DNA of 64,000 nucleotides from Epithemia pelagica. Taxonomy: Eukaryota > Bacillariophyta > Bacillariophyceae > Surirellales > Surirellaceae. Positions 54,038-64,000 of this stretch are shown here, in pieces. Numbering within the stretch: the stretch's first letter is position 1; every line of letters starts with the position of its first letter. The stretch is from NCBI GenBank assembly GCA_946965045.2, contig OX337241.1, forward strand, positions 744,001 through 808,000. Reading direction: 5' to 3'. Under the pieces are notes generated by a model. It was given only the letters and a program-made list of their open reading frames with translations, was not told the origin of the DNA and ran no database searches. Position numbers and translations under genes: made by a program.

Positions 54038-54295
54038 TCATTGACAAGGCTGTGGACGACTTCGAGTAGAGGAGGAACTGAACTCACTCCGGAAGATAGC
54101 TTCATCATAATCCAGCCCGACGGCTTCAAGGAGAAGGCGTCGCTTCATGCGCCTTAATTTCGTTGCCAAACCGATGGATGAGTTTGAGGACCCCATCTCG
54201 TATGCATGATGGACTTGGGAAATGCCTCGAGAAGCCTTCTCGATCCTGTTCACCGGGTCTTGTGCAATAGTGACTCCCCGCTCTTCCGCTGCCAT
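54038..54295 (-). CDS. Small hypothetical protein with TKLRRMKRRLLLEAVG motif, copy 2
   Basis: An 85-residue protein. ATKLRRMKRRLLLEAVGLDY lies near residues 43-62, matching the copy at 52327-52671 at 15 of 16 motif positions. The flanks differ. Both genes read leftwards and lie 1.4 kb apart, so they are probably tandem duplicates that kept only the motif. The start at MAAEERGV is the simplest choice; an upstream exon cannot be excluded. Confidence 0.5.
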   Translation of the reverse strand: MAAEERGVTIAQDPVNRIEKASRGISQVHHAYEMGSSNSSIGLATKLRRMKRRLLLEAVGLDYDEAIFRSEFSSSSTRSRPQPCQ

Positions 54296-54918
54296 TTGAT
54301 TCGCCTTGGTTTAGACCATCTTCGTAGCTTTGACTCTTTGTAATCCTTATTATCTCTTCTTTTTGTGGGGCAAGTTCGTATTTGATAGACTTGTCCAAAT
54401 TGTGATGGAAAGATCGTGATGCTTGACAACAAGAAAGACAAGGAAGAACACAGACGTACTTGTTGTCCTATGACTGCTGTTTTTGACAACAAGACACTCA
54501 TTTAAATGAGGAATACCTTTGAAAGAGTTCTCAGAAAGGAGAACTGAGTGATTTCTTCAAAACCGATTCAGACATAGTAGTGTATGGCCAATCAAACATA
54601 TTCCTTTCTCGAAGCTGATACACGTTGCGGAAGCCAAGGAAGCAGCAACTAACTGCGACTACGGTTTGCTCCTGGAGCAGTCGCATACAATACACCGGCA
54701 CTCGCTCGGTCACCCAAAAATAATCAATACCGATGCGAGCCTGTCGCACTCGCACTCCACCGAGCATTGATGATTGATAGTATTGTACGAGTATACGCTC
54801 TCCTACTAGGAGTATATTATTTCGATCCTGGTAATATGCACTCTAATCTCTAAATGGACACTGTTACTGCGCGACCACGTTCGAAGTAATTCATGTTGCT
54901 GCAGAAATTTGAAATAAA
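54296..54918. other. Intergenic stretch, nothing recognised
   Basis: Short frames only. Confidence 0.45.
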
Positions 54919-55600
54919 CTAATCAAAGAAAAAGATACCGAAGGTGGGAGGGTTGGTATTCAAGAAGGTCGACAGGTCTTCAATCATGACTGTAGCGAGT
55001 TCCCATATGGAAGGTGCTCCGCCTTGTGCCAGGAGACTCTCTGAAGTCGTTTGTTGAGGTGTTCCATATGATGACCTAGCGTTCGGTATCAACGTTTTCG
55101 TGTTCAATGCGATCATGAGATTGTTCTTCCTCGCATCCTTGAAGTGAGTGTTCCTCTTCGTAGCCGACATCGGAGAGTATACATGGCGGGCTGTCCAAAT
55201 GGCTTGCGTATGAATTCTCGATTTTCTGGTCTTCCAGTATCCGATTCCATCCTTGGAGTGCCCCAGTGGCTTTTTCATGAATGTCATAGCCTCCTCGAAA
55301 AATATTTCCCAGAGTACTTGATGTCGTCTTGTGCGATGAGGAACTCACCAACGGTTCGGTCGCTGTATATCGTGAAGCAGTGAGAGGAGACACAGTGCGA
55401 TAACCGAAATGTGAAACATTTAGTTGGTCCGATACGCCACCACCAATGTCTTGCATTGAAAGGCACGGTTCGTTGAAACTGTGGAGCAATCGTTTGGAAT
55501 TTCCACTCGCCTTGGAGGATCGCAAAAGAACGCAACCAAGTCTTCTGGGCAATCCATTACCGGAGGAAGGGAACGATCGGTTCAAGATGGTTGTATTCAT
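54919..55600 (-). CDS. Doubtful hypothetical gene in two overlapping frames
   Basis: A first frame (55600-55076, 174 codons) and a second (55287-54919, 122 codons) overlap. The first has gene-like acidic and polar composition at its end (LSDVGYEEEHSLQGCEEEQ). The second ends in TSESLLAQGGAPSIWELATV and a hydrophobic tail. No clear intron joins them, and no family is recognised. It may be one gene with an unseen intron, a decayed gene, or chance frames. Confidence 0.22.
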
Positions 55601-56252
55601 GGCTTATCTTTTGCTGTGTCTTGCAGATATCGGTGGCAAAGGATTTTTGAGAATATCCAATCGATGTTTTGATGTCTCTCTTGCTGATGTTTGATGTTTG
55701 CGAATACCCCAGACACACCAACCAAATTGTGAGGGAAACAAGATGGCACACAAGAAGAGAACTCATTCGGTTCGGCATCAACTCTACGTGGTCGTTCGGT
55801 CGTCGGAGTACTTCTTTTTCTATAGTAAACAACAAGCGCCCCCCCGGTCCATCACAATGAGGCTGACGTGGTACTTGACCAGATGGGCTGGTTCCCATAT
55901 TTGGAATTTTAAATTCGTCTGGACAGACGGGCAATCCTCCTTGCTCCTTGCACATTTTTAGATCGCTTAAGCGTCGCCTTTATTTTATTTAGAGCGACTT
56001 TCATGCGACCTTTCCAAATCCGAAGCTCCACGCGCCGAGAACAAACAGCGATCTTTACTATCCACCAAACAGTAGACTCGGGACTCAAGACAACGGAAGC
56101 ATCTTTGCGGTCCAATGTTGTCTCACACCAAGTTTCTCATTGCATCTTTTGGCAGTGTCCCATGTCCACTCGAGATGGATTTGAGCTCGGTGGCTTTCAG
56201 ATAAGCAAAGCGAGGATCTTGGTTCGTGCTTGTCATCAAACATATTGACGGT
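55601..56252. other. Intergenic stretch upstream of the dioxygenase fusion gene
   Basis: No gene recognised. A transcription start for the downstream gene is expected here. Confidence 0.5.
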
Positions 56253-59129
56253 ATGGCAGAAAGGGTTGTTGAGACACGTCGGTCGTCTCGACCAAGGGCT
56301 CCCATTCATTACTTGAGGGAGGAGGAGGCAATGGATTCAACGGCAACTGCAACGAAGCAATCATCACTGGCAAACTCGAGAAAGAGATCTTCTGGTAGCA
56401 AGGCCAGTCAATCCAGAAAGAAAGCCAAGAAGATTTCATCCTCTCAAGTTCGGGTAAGTTATCAAATCATTGGATCAGTCCGTCTCTGCCAGTGTAGTCC
56501 GTTGAATGATGGAGTTCGGATTGATGCAGCGAAATCTGTCATGTGGAGCTCGTAAAGATGCTCAAATATTGAATGGTTTGTGCTTTGGTTACAGAGGAAT
56601 CCTAAAAGAAAAAGTACGCCCAAGAATCTGGAAGACTGCGAAGGAAACGAAGTGTTTGTCGCCGCCTTGAATTTACAAGACATTCAGAGAGCCTTTCGAA
56701 CCAAGAAGCACCCTCATTGCGGAAGTATTTTTGGGAGAAAGCAGAAACGACAGTATTTGCATACTATATCATCTCCTTCCCAACGAGAGGTGGTATATGA
56801 TCGAGCTTCCAAGGCCTTGCAAGACATTGAGACTTGCTTGTTGCCCAGCTACGGAGGACGTCGATGGAAAGTACACGTTACCGTCACAGATCCAACGACA
56901 ACGTCCCACAATGGAACAAAGAAAAAGATTGAATCTCCCTACTTTGTGTTCGGTAGCAAGGGGGCGTTGGAATTGGCTGCTTGGCCGCAAATTTTATCAA
57001 AAATACCAAGTCCACCAAAATTCCCTGGTTATTACTCCTCTTCACAGAGCAAAGAACTTGCTAAACAACAACGCAAAAAACAACATAAACAGGAACAGCA
57101 ACAACAACAACCAAATTCTGAGGGATTGAATGAAATATCCGGAGACTCTGAGGCACCTGTGGGCGGAGGCCAATCAGCGGATCTCGTCGACGAGGATGAA
57201 GAAGAAGAAGAAGAGGATGACGAGTCGCCACTTGTCGGTGTAACTGAGTACGAAATGGAGTTGATATCTGACTTACAAGAGCGTGATGTGACCCCAATTT
57301 CTGAGCTTGCTTTCAAAGAACGATGGCGGGTACCGCTGCCCAACATTTCCATCAAATGGGTCTCACCGCTACGAGAGATTTTCAATAGCCGAAAATCCGC
57401 CTGGGATCATGCCGTTGCCTTGTGTAAACAGGAAGTATGGTTGGGGAAAGTGTTACTTGGTTTTGACACTGTGCGCAACCGTCCCTTGCCTCTTTCTTCC
57501 AGATCTGGTGTCGTATCATCTTTGCCGCCGAAAAAAGTGTTGGAAGCAGGGTTGATGCGTTTTCAACGAGATGGTTTATGGGTCGTTGGACAAGAGGAGA
57601 TGTGGAAAGAGGAACGCGACAGTGAAGAAAACTACAACAATCATCAAGAACCTCGAGTCGTACCTCAGTCACGTCCGCTGTCTGGTTTGCAGTTTTATAT
57701 ACAGTGCAATCGAATGCAAATGCAAATGAGGCGGCAAAAAGAATTGGATCAGGATGCCAAGTCGTTGGCGTGTCGGAAACTAGAAATGGGGGGAGAATGC
57801 AATGGACAGGAGGAGACTTTAGTTCCTACGAAAGCTGCAAAGTTCACGCTTCGACAAGCAGACAACGAATTACGTGACACGTGGAAAAACTTATCACTGG
57901 AGGAACAACAGCGATGGAAGGACAAATCCGTTCACGAGTTTGAAAACAACGAATGTCACAAAGACAACGTTGTGTCGCTCGATCAATCCGCTACAGCCAT
58001 GACAAAAACACAAGGAGATGCTGTCGGAAGTCCAATCCATCTCACTTGTGAGGAGGGTCAAGAGTCGCATGCAGAGACAGCACGCAATATAGAAACAACA
58101 CAAATCAGCCGAATTGCTCTACCTGTTACTCCTGAGGAGAGTTCTTGTGTTGTGGATATCGAACCATCGGCGAACCCATGCAAACCAACCAACGCCGTGA
58201 TTAAGAACGAAGGACGCGTCACCCCGTCCTCTGTCGAAGAAGAACAATCTTTCGGCGCGACAACAAATACGATGCGAAATGACTCAAATGCTCGAAAATC
58301 TGTTTCAACAGCCCAAACCATACGAAAGATGACACCACCAGCAGCTCGTAAACTGACAACCAGTAAGAAAACAGCCCCCTGGACTAAATGGTGTTTGAAT
58401 ACTGACCAGGTCCAGCTCTGTTACGAAGCTGGGTTGGATCACTACGACACTGTGATTGAGACAGTTAAGGCTCGCGACCTGCATAGGGAGCTACAAGATG
58501 GCTTTGATGTCTTGAGAGAGCGAGGACGTGGGCGGTTTGACATGGAATTACCTGCTTTTGACACTGATGCATTCAAGTTTCTAACGGATCTCTCTGTGGC
58601 TCCATGGATGCCTGTCGTTCGCCAGATCCTGGGGAAAGATGTGGTTCTGATTCACAAGGGTATGTTCTTGTCTATGCCAGGCGCAGAAGCACAACCATAC
58701 CATCAAGATGGCGTACATCTTACAACGCAGACGCAACGGGAATGCCATGCGGTTAATGTGTTTGTCCCCTTGGTGGATTTGACAATAAAGCATGGCCCCA
58801 CAGAGTTTTGTTTGGGGACGCACATCTTGGGACAAGAAGAGTACAAAGCCAAGTTCGCTGAAACTCCACTGGTGAAGGCTGGTACTCCAATTTTGTTTGA
58901 TTATCGTCTCGGTCACAAAGGATTGGCGAACAACAGTGGAACTTGTCGTCCCATTCTTTACTGCACCTACGCTAAGAGAAGTTTGGGAAAGGCAGAATTT
59001 CGTGACAAGGTCAATTTTTCACGTTCTCGTTATCATCGAATCGGCGATCTTGTTAGTTACAGAAAGAACCCCTCTCGCGAAGAGCGGGCCGAAAAGCGCA
59101 ACCAACTGCAGCAAGAAGCAGTATATTAA
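56253..59129 (+). CDS. HMG-box-like / PhyH-type 2-oxoglutarate dioxygenase fusion
   Basis: Two exons (56253-56453 and 56595-59129) with a 141-bp GTAAGT...ACAG intron give 911 residues. The N-terminus is basic (SRKRSSGSKASQSRKKAKK), a likely nuclear signal. A poly-Gln/Lys stretch and an acidic run (EDEEEEEEDDE) lie near 225-290. Residues about 427-510 resemble an HMG box: RPLSGLQFYIQCNRMQ, then LRDTWKNLSLEEQQRWKDKS. The C-terminal 230 residues form a PhyH-type Fe(II)/2-oxoglutarate dioxygenase. It has iron ligands H770 and D772 (YHQDGVHL) and H841 (LGHKG), and R852 for 2-oxoglutarate. All four are present with normal spacing, so the enzyme should be active. The pairing with a DNA-binding-like domain suggests a chromatin or DNA/RNA substrate, which is inference. 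The first intron-side start (MAERVVETRR) is preferred. Confidence 0.82.
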
Positions 59130-59442
59130 TGGTTTACATGCTGAGATGACCTAAAGTTACGAATAAGTTCTAAGGGAAGGTAACAATATCAATGATGATG
59201 AACTCCATTCAAAGCGGCAGGTAGTTCTTCCCCTCCATCGCGTCTTGGTCTTGGTCGTGATTACATTCAGTCGCGCAGAGAGCAGACGCGGAAGTTCCGC
59301 CATTTTTGTTGTTCCGCGTTCTTGATCTCTTGATGTTCTCCATTCATGGTCAATCGGGCAGCGAACATCCCGTTGACATCTTTATCAGGGCCAGCCATGT
59401 TGTGGACAAAGTTTCGTTCATTCCAGACTCGAAAGGCTCACG
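59130..59442. other. Short intergenic stretch
   Basis: About 310 bp between two plus-strand genes; nothing recognised. Confidence 0.5.
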
Positions 59443-60232
59443 ATGAAAGAGGCAGATACGATGTTGAATGACAGCGGATGTTGGGGTGGTCACTCGCCGT
59501 ATGCCGAGGATCTCACACTTGATGACTTGATTGAGGCACTTCCTCGAACAATACGCTTGCAAAAGCGCCTTGAAATCACCCCAGGTTGTACCGGTGATCC
59601 ACTTGTGGACTTGCTTCGGTGAGAAAAACGTACCGCTTCACAATGAATGGGGTTCATTTGTGCTTTGTTCATCTTGCCCTCATTTGTTTGGATTCTCCTT
59701 GATATGTACAACTTTTTGAGCAGACGCGTTCAAATCGATTTAGAAGACATGCATCGATATGCCTTCATCGACTTCGATCAAAAGTATACTCGAAACCTCA
59801 TCTCTACGGACAACGAACTGTACACCCTGTTACTGCTATGTTGGTCTCCAGGTCAAGCTTCACCTATACACGATCACCCCTGTGATGGATGCTGGATGCG
59901 CGTGGTTCATGGTCAGGTTTGCGAAAGTCGTTATAAGGAAGTGAAGCATGACTCATTTTCGAGCGACGATGATTCATCGTCTACATATTGGAATACAACT
60001 ATATCTCCTCTGAAATGTACTCACAGTGAAACATACACACAAGGACAAGTCGCTTTTATCAGATTCCATCGGTTTTCACAAAATATCCAATCCCACTTCG
60101 GAGCTTACCGTGTCTCTGCATTTGTATTGTCCACCTTTCGAGGAATGTCGCACGTGGTTGGAACCTCATACGAAAGCATCGCGAACAACTGTTGGTTACT
60201 ATTCTGCTTACGGCCATCTGCTTTCGGGATAG
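59443..60232 (+). pseudogene. CDO1: Cysteine dioxygenase gene with a frameshift near 60058
   Basis: Exon 1 (59443-59618) and exon 2 (from 59724) are joined by a 105-bp GTGAGA...GCAG intron. Family similarity is clear: DLEDMHRYAFIDFDQKYTRNLIS, then LCWSPGQASPIHDHPCDGCW with the first two iron-binding His and the Cys that crosslinks in animal enzymes. The third His (GFHKI) and the following SLHLYCPPFEECRTW lie in another frame. The frame changes at about 60055-60060, where one base is surplus or two are missing. The enzyme would oxidise cysteine to cysteine sulfinate. As written, the protein loses its third iron ligand, so this is a recent pseudogene or a base-call error. The correct-frame similarity runs to the stop at 60232. 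Confidence 0.82.
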
Positions 60233-60324
60233 CACAAGGTCTTGTATTGTTAAAGTTTCCTTCATGGCGTAGGTTGTTCGATCACCTGATGGAATCATAC
60301 GCGATCCGGCCCTTTCGCCACTAG

Positions 60325-60748
60325 CTCGCACATCATGACATCAAGTTCTTCTTACGGCCCAGGTTTATACAATCACCCCGCCCACAGCCACGACAAACAG
60401 ACTCTCATAATCACGCAGACATTAAAAGAGGCGTTATTTCCTTGTGTATCACATTCTACTTCTTATTTGCCTTCGAAGACGACCTACATGTACCACATGG
60501 CTCCTTGATGTGGCTTCGTCTCCCGTGGTAGTTTTCCCAAGCAATTCATGATTTCAGGTAAGCCGATGAAACACCGCTGGCGATTTGTTATTACGTAGCG
60601 ATATATCGAAAACGAAGAAATATAAAAGCACCTAGAAATAATGATCTTTTTGTCATTTCGCATTATCGATAGACATGAATATATAACATCTGTCTGTCCA
60701 TTCTCATATCGTTTGTTGATATGGTAGCAATGGATTAGACTATGTCAC
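60325..60748. other. Intergenic stretch, nothing recognised
   Basis: About 420 bp between convergent genes; AT-rich towards the right. Confidence 0.5.
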
Positions 60749-61393
60749 TTATTTGATCTTTTTATTTTTCTTCGTCCTTCGACTGAGTAGCTTCATTCGC
60801 TTCTTGTACTTGTGTTTCGATATCTTTTTTCGACGTCGCTTGAGCGTGCTGATATTCCATACTGCGAGATCTTCATTCTGTTCTGGTAGAATGGTATGGA
60901 CAGACAGAGAAGAGAAGGCACAAACCGTACGGATCCATATCCAAAACATTGAGTATCGCTGAGGCAGCCCGATAGAACTTTCCTCACGAGATCGTTGCAT
61001 ATCCGAACACCCCTCGTTGTCGTCATCACTTTCTTCTCCTTCTGTTTTTGCAAAGCCGTCTCCCCAAAATGAAAAGTGCATGGCATTGAAATCCCCCTCC
61101 AATCGTTTTCCCTCTACAATTCCAATGCCAGCGGTGTTGGTTGTTGACCTGTTGAATGGATTTATTGGTCTGGTCAAGGACAAACAACCATCAGACATTG
61201 GGTCGTCGCCTGGATCAGGTTCGTGTGAAAGCGCTTCGCGACGACAATCCGCCATACGCCACAGGAGGTTCCATGTAGACGCCTTCTCTGGTTTGAGAAT
61301 AGTGCTGATCCTTCTGAAACCCAGCATTCTTTCTCTCTTGTTGGAAGCACACCGTCCCGAGATGGTGATGGTCCGTTGATGACTTGCTGACAA
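60749..61393 (-). CDS. Mitochondrial small-subunit ribosomal protein mS38-like (AURKAIP1/COX24)
   Basis: A 214-residue protein. Only the last 35 residues are diagnostic: STLKRRRKKISKHKYKKRMK, then LLSRRTKKNKK. This matches the basic helix of the mS38 / COX24 / AURKAIP1 family, whose KRRRKKM-x-KHK-x-KKR tail threads into mitoribosomal RNA. The rest is poorly conserved in the family, as here. The N-terminus (TITISGRCASNKRERMLGFRR) is basic, compatible with mitochondrial import. An upstream exon is possible. Confidence 0.65.
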   Translation of the reverse strand: MSASHQRTITISGRCASNKRERMLGFRRISTILKPEKASTWNLLWRMADCRREALSHEPDPGDDPMSDGCLSLTRPINPFNRSTTNTAGIGIVEGKRLEGDFNAMHFSFWGDGFAKTEGEESDDDNEGCSDMQRSREESSIGLPQRYSMFWIWIRTVCAFSSLSVHTILPEQNEDLAVWNISTLKRRRKKISKHKYKKRMKLLSRRTKKNKKIK

Positions 61394-61620
61394 AAGATCT
61401 CTCGGTCAAAAAGACGTCTGTACGTCGAACGTATATTCGAATTCCACAGGTAGCTACCCTTATTGCTCTACCGTATCGTGAGGATTGCTCTAACTCCTTC
61501 GTCACTTTCTGGTCACGGTCTATGTAAGCCAACAATGGGTACCTAATTGTTTTACTATTCCCATGCATCATACAATGGCTGCTTATCAGCAAAGCCACAC
61601 TAATCTTGAGTGTTGTTCAT

Positions 61621-62283
61621 TTACACCTCGGCTACTGGTGGCTTTGCAAAGTTCATATCTTCGGTGTGATCTTCGCTGGTGGAGACTTCAGTATCTTCAA
61701 AGGTTTCTCCCACATCTTTCACTTCGTCAGTCTGGGGTTCGGGTTCACCTCCGTCACCCCCACCACCCCCAATCGCATCTTCCATCTTTTCAAAAGCGTC
61801 AAGGATGTCCATTTTGTGAGTCCCATGGCATTCAATGGTGCCATCACGAAGGACCAACAGCTTTTTGCCACCGTAGCTGGTTTGAAAGAAGAGATCCTTG
61901 GCTCGGAATTTTTGGGATCTGGGTATGTTTTTCCACAACTGCTGCGCTTGCACGCGTTTCCCCCGTGCGAGCGAGATTGCCTGTTGCTTGTTCGTGTTCC
62001 ACTGCCAATTGCACAAGAACCAGATGGCGGCAATATCGGCAAGGATCAACAGCACGCCAAAGGACAGTCCAGCAGGACCTCCGACAATCGCAATTATGAT
62101 GGCGATCAAGAGAAAGACCAAAAGTGCGATCCAAAGAACGAGTAACCAGGAGAACGAAGGGAACCAGCCCCATTGAATGTCACCCTCCTTGGCAACAGGT
62201 GCAAGCACAGGAGCGCATTCACTTTCTTGCGCATAGTTGCTGAAGATGAAGCGTCTCTGTGCGGTTGTGGATCCTTTTCCCAT
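61621..62283 (-). CDS. Hypothetical membrane protein with two helices
   Basis: A 220-residue protein if it starts at MGKGSTTAQRRF (62283), the more natural start; the frame is open to 62352. Two adjacent helices are evident at about residues 45-68 (WLLVLWIALLVFLLIAIIIAIVGG) and 70-92 (LSFGVLLILADIAAIWFLC). A basic juxtamembrane segment follows. Then comes a soluble domain of about 50 residues (FRAKDLFFQTSYGGKKLLVL, DGTIECHGTHKMDILDAFEK), and a Gly- and acid-rich tail. I do not recognise the family. Confidence 0.62.
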   Translation of the reverse strand: MGKGSTTAQRRFIFSNYAQESECAPVLAPVAKEGDIQWGWFPSFSWLLVLWIALLVFLLIAIIIAIVGGPAGLSFGVLLILADIAAIWFLCNWQWNTNKQQAISLARGKRVQAQQLWKNIPRSQKFRAKDLFFQTSYGGKKLLVLRDGTIECHGTHKMDILDAFEKMEDAIGGGGGDGGEPEPQTDEVKDVGETFEDTEVSTSEDHTEDMNFAKPPVAEV

Positions 62284-63584
62284 GTTGACAGGTCTCGTTT
62301 CGAGGTCAAAGATTTCAGATTTCAGGATGTGAAATTGTGAGACGAGATTCACAACCGGAAGGAGGTGCGGGACGTGCGCCGTGTCGCATAGCGCGACTGG
62401 GGCTCTGCGTAGAATCTGGTAGAGAACCTACGCGAAAGGACAATTCGGAATGCATTCAAGATCTCAAGAAAATTCTCGATTTCGCAATCGCCCAATACAC
62501 ACATGAAAAATCGACGAGTTAGACATGTGATCTCCCAACAAAGGACGCTCATTATTTAGAAGCGGGTCTTGCATCTGTCATCATTGCCCAAGAACGCACG
62601 TGAACGCATATCTCTGCTTCTCTTATGAGCGCGACTGGGCCAACGTAGAATCTGGTATGAAATCAACGAACGAAAAGATGGGTTGATCAGAATCGTAGTC
62701 CCACACGTAACACATACACAATATCAAGTTTCTTCTGTTGCGCTCGTTGTCTGTCAGGCACACGAAAGAACATATGGCAGAGATCTGCATCTGCAAAATA
62801 TCCCCAATCCCCACCGAGAATGAGACACGAGATTGTCTCTGTTGCGCACTGCTCATAGGCTGGGACGAAATGGCACCGCCCAACCTACTCCGACCACATC
62901 ATGGACGCCGATCGCGAGAACGCGGCTGCAGCCCACTGAACATATGACCTGATACTGCTGCTTTGAAAATCTTTATCCGGCTTGATGGCAATGCTTCCAA
63001 CGACTTTGTCGTTTTCAGTATTGACTTACTCTACTTTATGATAAAAGAGATACTGATTTTTGAGGTGTAGTGGTCGGTATTCGTCGCAGATAATGAGACG
63101 TGAGACGTGAGAGCCGATCTTGCTCGTCCGTGGCTTGAAAAATAATGCGACTACCCGGTCGCTTAAAAATAAGTATGGTCGGCGGGCGTAACGTTCTAAT
63201 ACGGGATATTTACAATTTTAGTTATGATAACAATTATTCTTTCCTTAAATAATCATGGTACACGCATTGTCACCTTTCGACGCACAAAGCAGCGAAGCTC
63301 CTCTCATATTTACGAACGTTTCTATCCCATCTTCGAGAATCGCAACAGTCGTTTCATCTGAAGACACAGTAAACAAACCTTTGAATCTCTATTGATTGAC
63401 AAACTTGGTCTTCACCAACATCGACACTCTCGACTCTCGAACAATAATTTCAATCATCTCGTAATAGTAAGTCTCTTTCTCCTCTTTCGTTTGCTACACT
63501 GTCCACGAAAGAAAAGAGCAACTCAAACAAAACTTTTCTCTCTCTCTCTCGATTCTCATTAATCCAGCAGAAAGCGGAACCACA
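62284..63584. other. Intergenic stretch before the Cdc20-like gene
   Basis: No gene seen in about 1.3 kb. It contains the short direct repeat at 62391/62629 and, near 63535-63552, a CT-rich tract. GTAAGT near 63466 and a CAG near 63570 could bound a leader intron of the next gene, which is a guess. Confidence 0.45.
62391..62420. repeat. Short direct repeat, first copy
   Basis: The sequence gcgcgactgggg...gtagaatctggta recurs at 62629-62657 with a few changes and a one-base gap. Its role is unknown. Confidence 0.5.
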
Positions 63585-64000
63585 ATGACGAAATCAGCCG
63601 TCGATTACGAACACTTGATAGATACGTCGTTTTCTGACGCCAACCAAGCTGTGCGAACAACCGTTGTTCCACGATGGGAACGGAAAAAGCAGAAAAAGCT
63701 GCAACAACAGCCTCAAGATCAACAAACAAATGGCCAACAACAAGCATCCACATCCGCGAAAGCAGGGAGCTCCACTTCTTCGGAGTCCTTGAATACATCC
63801 GGGGATCGGTTTATTCCCACTCGAAGTGGAATGAACATGGAAATATCCAAACATTTGATGAGATCCTGTACCATTGGCGGAGAAGAAAACGTGGTGCCGG
63901 AGGAGCAGCGCTCAATTGCCGACTCCAAGAAAGATGCATACAGCAACACTCTTAGCTCTGCTCTTTTGGGTGTGGAAGATATGCAGGATGCCGCAAACAA
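63585..64000 (+). CDS. Cdc20/Cdh1-type APC/C activator, N-terminal part
   Basis: The frame opens at 63585 and leaves the window after 138 codons. Residues 74-80 read DRFIPTR, the C-box by which Cdc20 and Cdh1 bind the anaphase-promoting complex. It is followed, as in Cdc20, by RSGMNMEISKHLM (human Cdc20: RSAAQMEVASFLL). The first 70 residues are polar with a Gln-rich run (QQQPQDQQTNGQQQ). The WD40 propeller expected downstream is outside the window. The protein would trigger cyclin and securin degradation in mitosis. Whether it is Cdc20 or Cdh1 cannot be decided from this piece. Confidence 0.8.
   Translation, partial: MTKSAVDYEHLIDTSFSDANQAVRTTVVPRWERKKQKKLQQQPQDQQTNGQQQASTSAKAGSSTSSESLNTSGDRFIPTRSGMNMEISKHLMRSCTIGGEENVVPEEQRSIADSKKDAYSNTLSSALLGVEDMQDAAN

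Noticed and set aside
59724-60324. Cysteine dioxygenase read straight through in one frame to 60324
   Set aside because: The last 90 residues of that reading have no family similarity, whereas the other frame matches the family exactly; a frameshift fits better than a novel C-terminus.
62391-62660. Pair of 30-bp repeats as possible transposon footprint
   Set aside because: Only two short imperfect direct copies, without termini or target duplication; listed only as a repeat.

Overview
The window looks like nuclear DNA of a diatom, probably a pennate one; the species cannot be named from the sequence. The signs are short GT-AG introns (64-237 bp), a secreted subtilase with a Ser/Pro-repeat tail, and two protein families I know from diatoms (a short TPR family and a 'WY' hypothetical family). 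Genes lie on both strands, mostly 0.3-2.5 kb apart, without operons.

Left third (1-12.0 kb): two related hAT-type DNA transposons in the same orientation. Element 1 runs in from the left edge and ends at 4003. Its transposase frame is open over at least 1040 codons. Element 2 (4154-10932) is complete, with CAGGGTTGTGAAGT termini and an exact 8-bp target duplication (ctagatat). It carries a transposase split by a frameshift at an A-run, and a convergent second gene for an endonuclease III-like (HhH-GPD) DNA glycosylase. The host DNA around the elements contains a perfect 82-bp inverted repeat (4004-4085 / 11255-11336). This implies a head-to-head duplicated TPR gene, one copy of which was hit by element 1.

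Middle (12-34 kb): exosome cap subunit Rrp4, a PAQR/HlyIII-like seven-helix protein, an HslV-like protein with a predicted tail anchor, a diatom 'WY' family protein, several unknown proteins, a 1.5-kb element with 32-bp terminal inverted repeats, a seven-exon secreted subtilase, a coiled-coil protein and exosome ring subunit Rrp42.

Tandem cluster (34-48 kb): six paralogues of a small single-pass membrane protein with a ten-cysteine outer domain. The last four are almost identical and lie in 1.66-1.70-kb tandem units. Each of the first three units ends with a fragment of the last exon of the neighbouring cytochrome P450 gene, so the duplication breakpoint lies inside that exon. The intact P450 and a paralogue follow.

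Right third (48-64 kb): two different S-adenosylmethionine synthetases diverging from a shared 576-bp promoter region, two small genes sharing a TKLRR-x-KRRLLLEAVG motif, a nuclear-looking fusion of an HMG-box-like region to a PhyH-type 2-oxoglutarate dioxygenase, a cysteine dioxygenase gene with a frameshift, a mitoribosomal mS38-like protein, a two-helix membrane protein, and the N-terminus of a Cdc20/Cdh1 APC/C activator that leaves the window.
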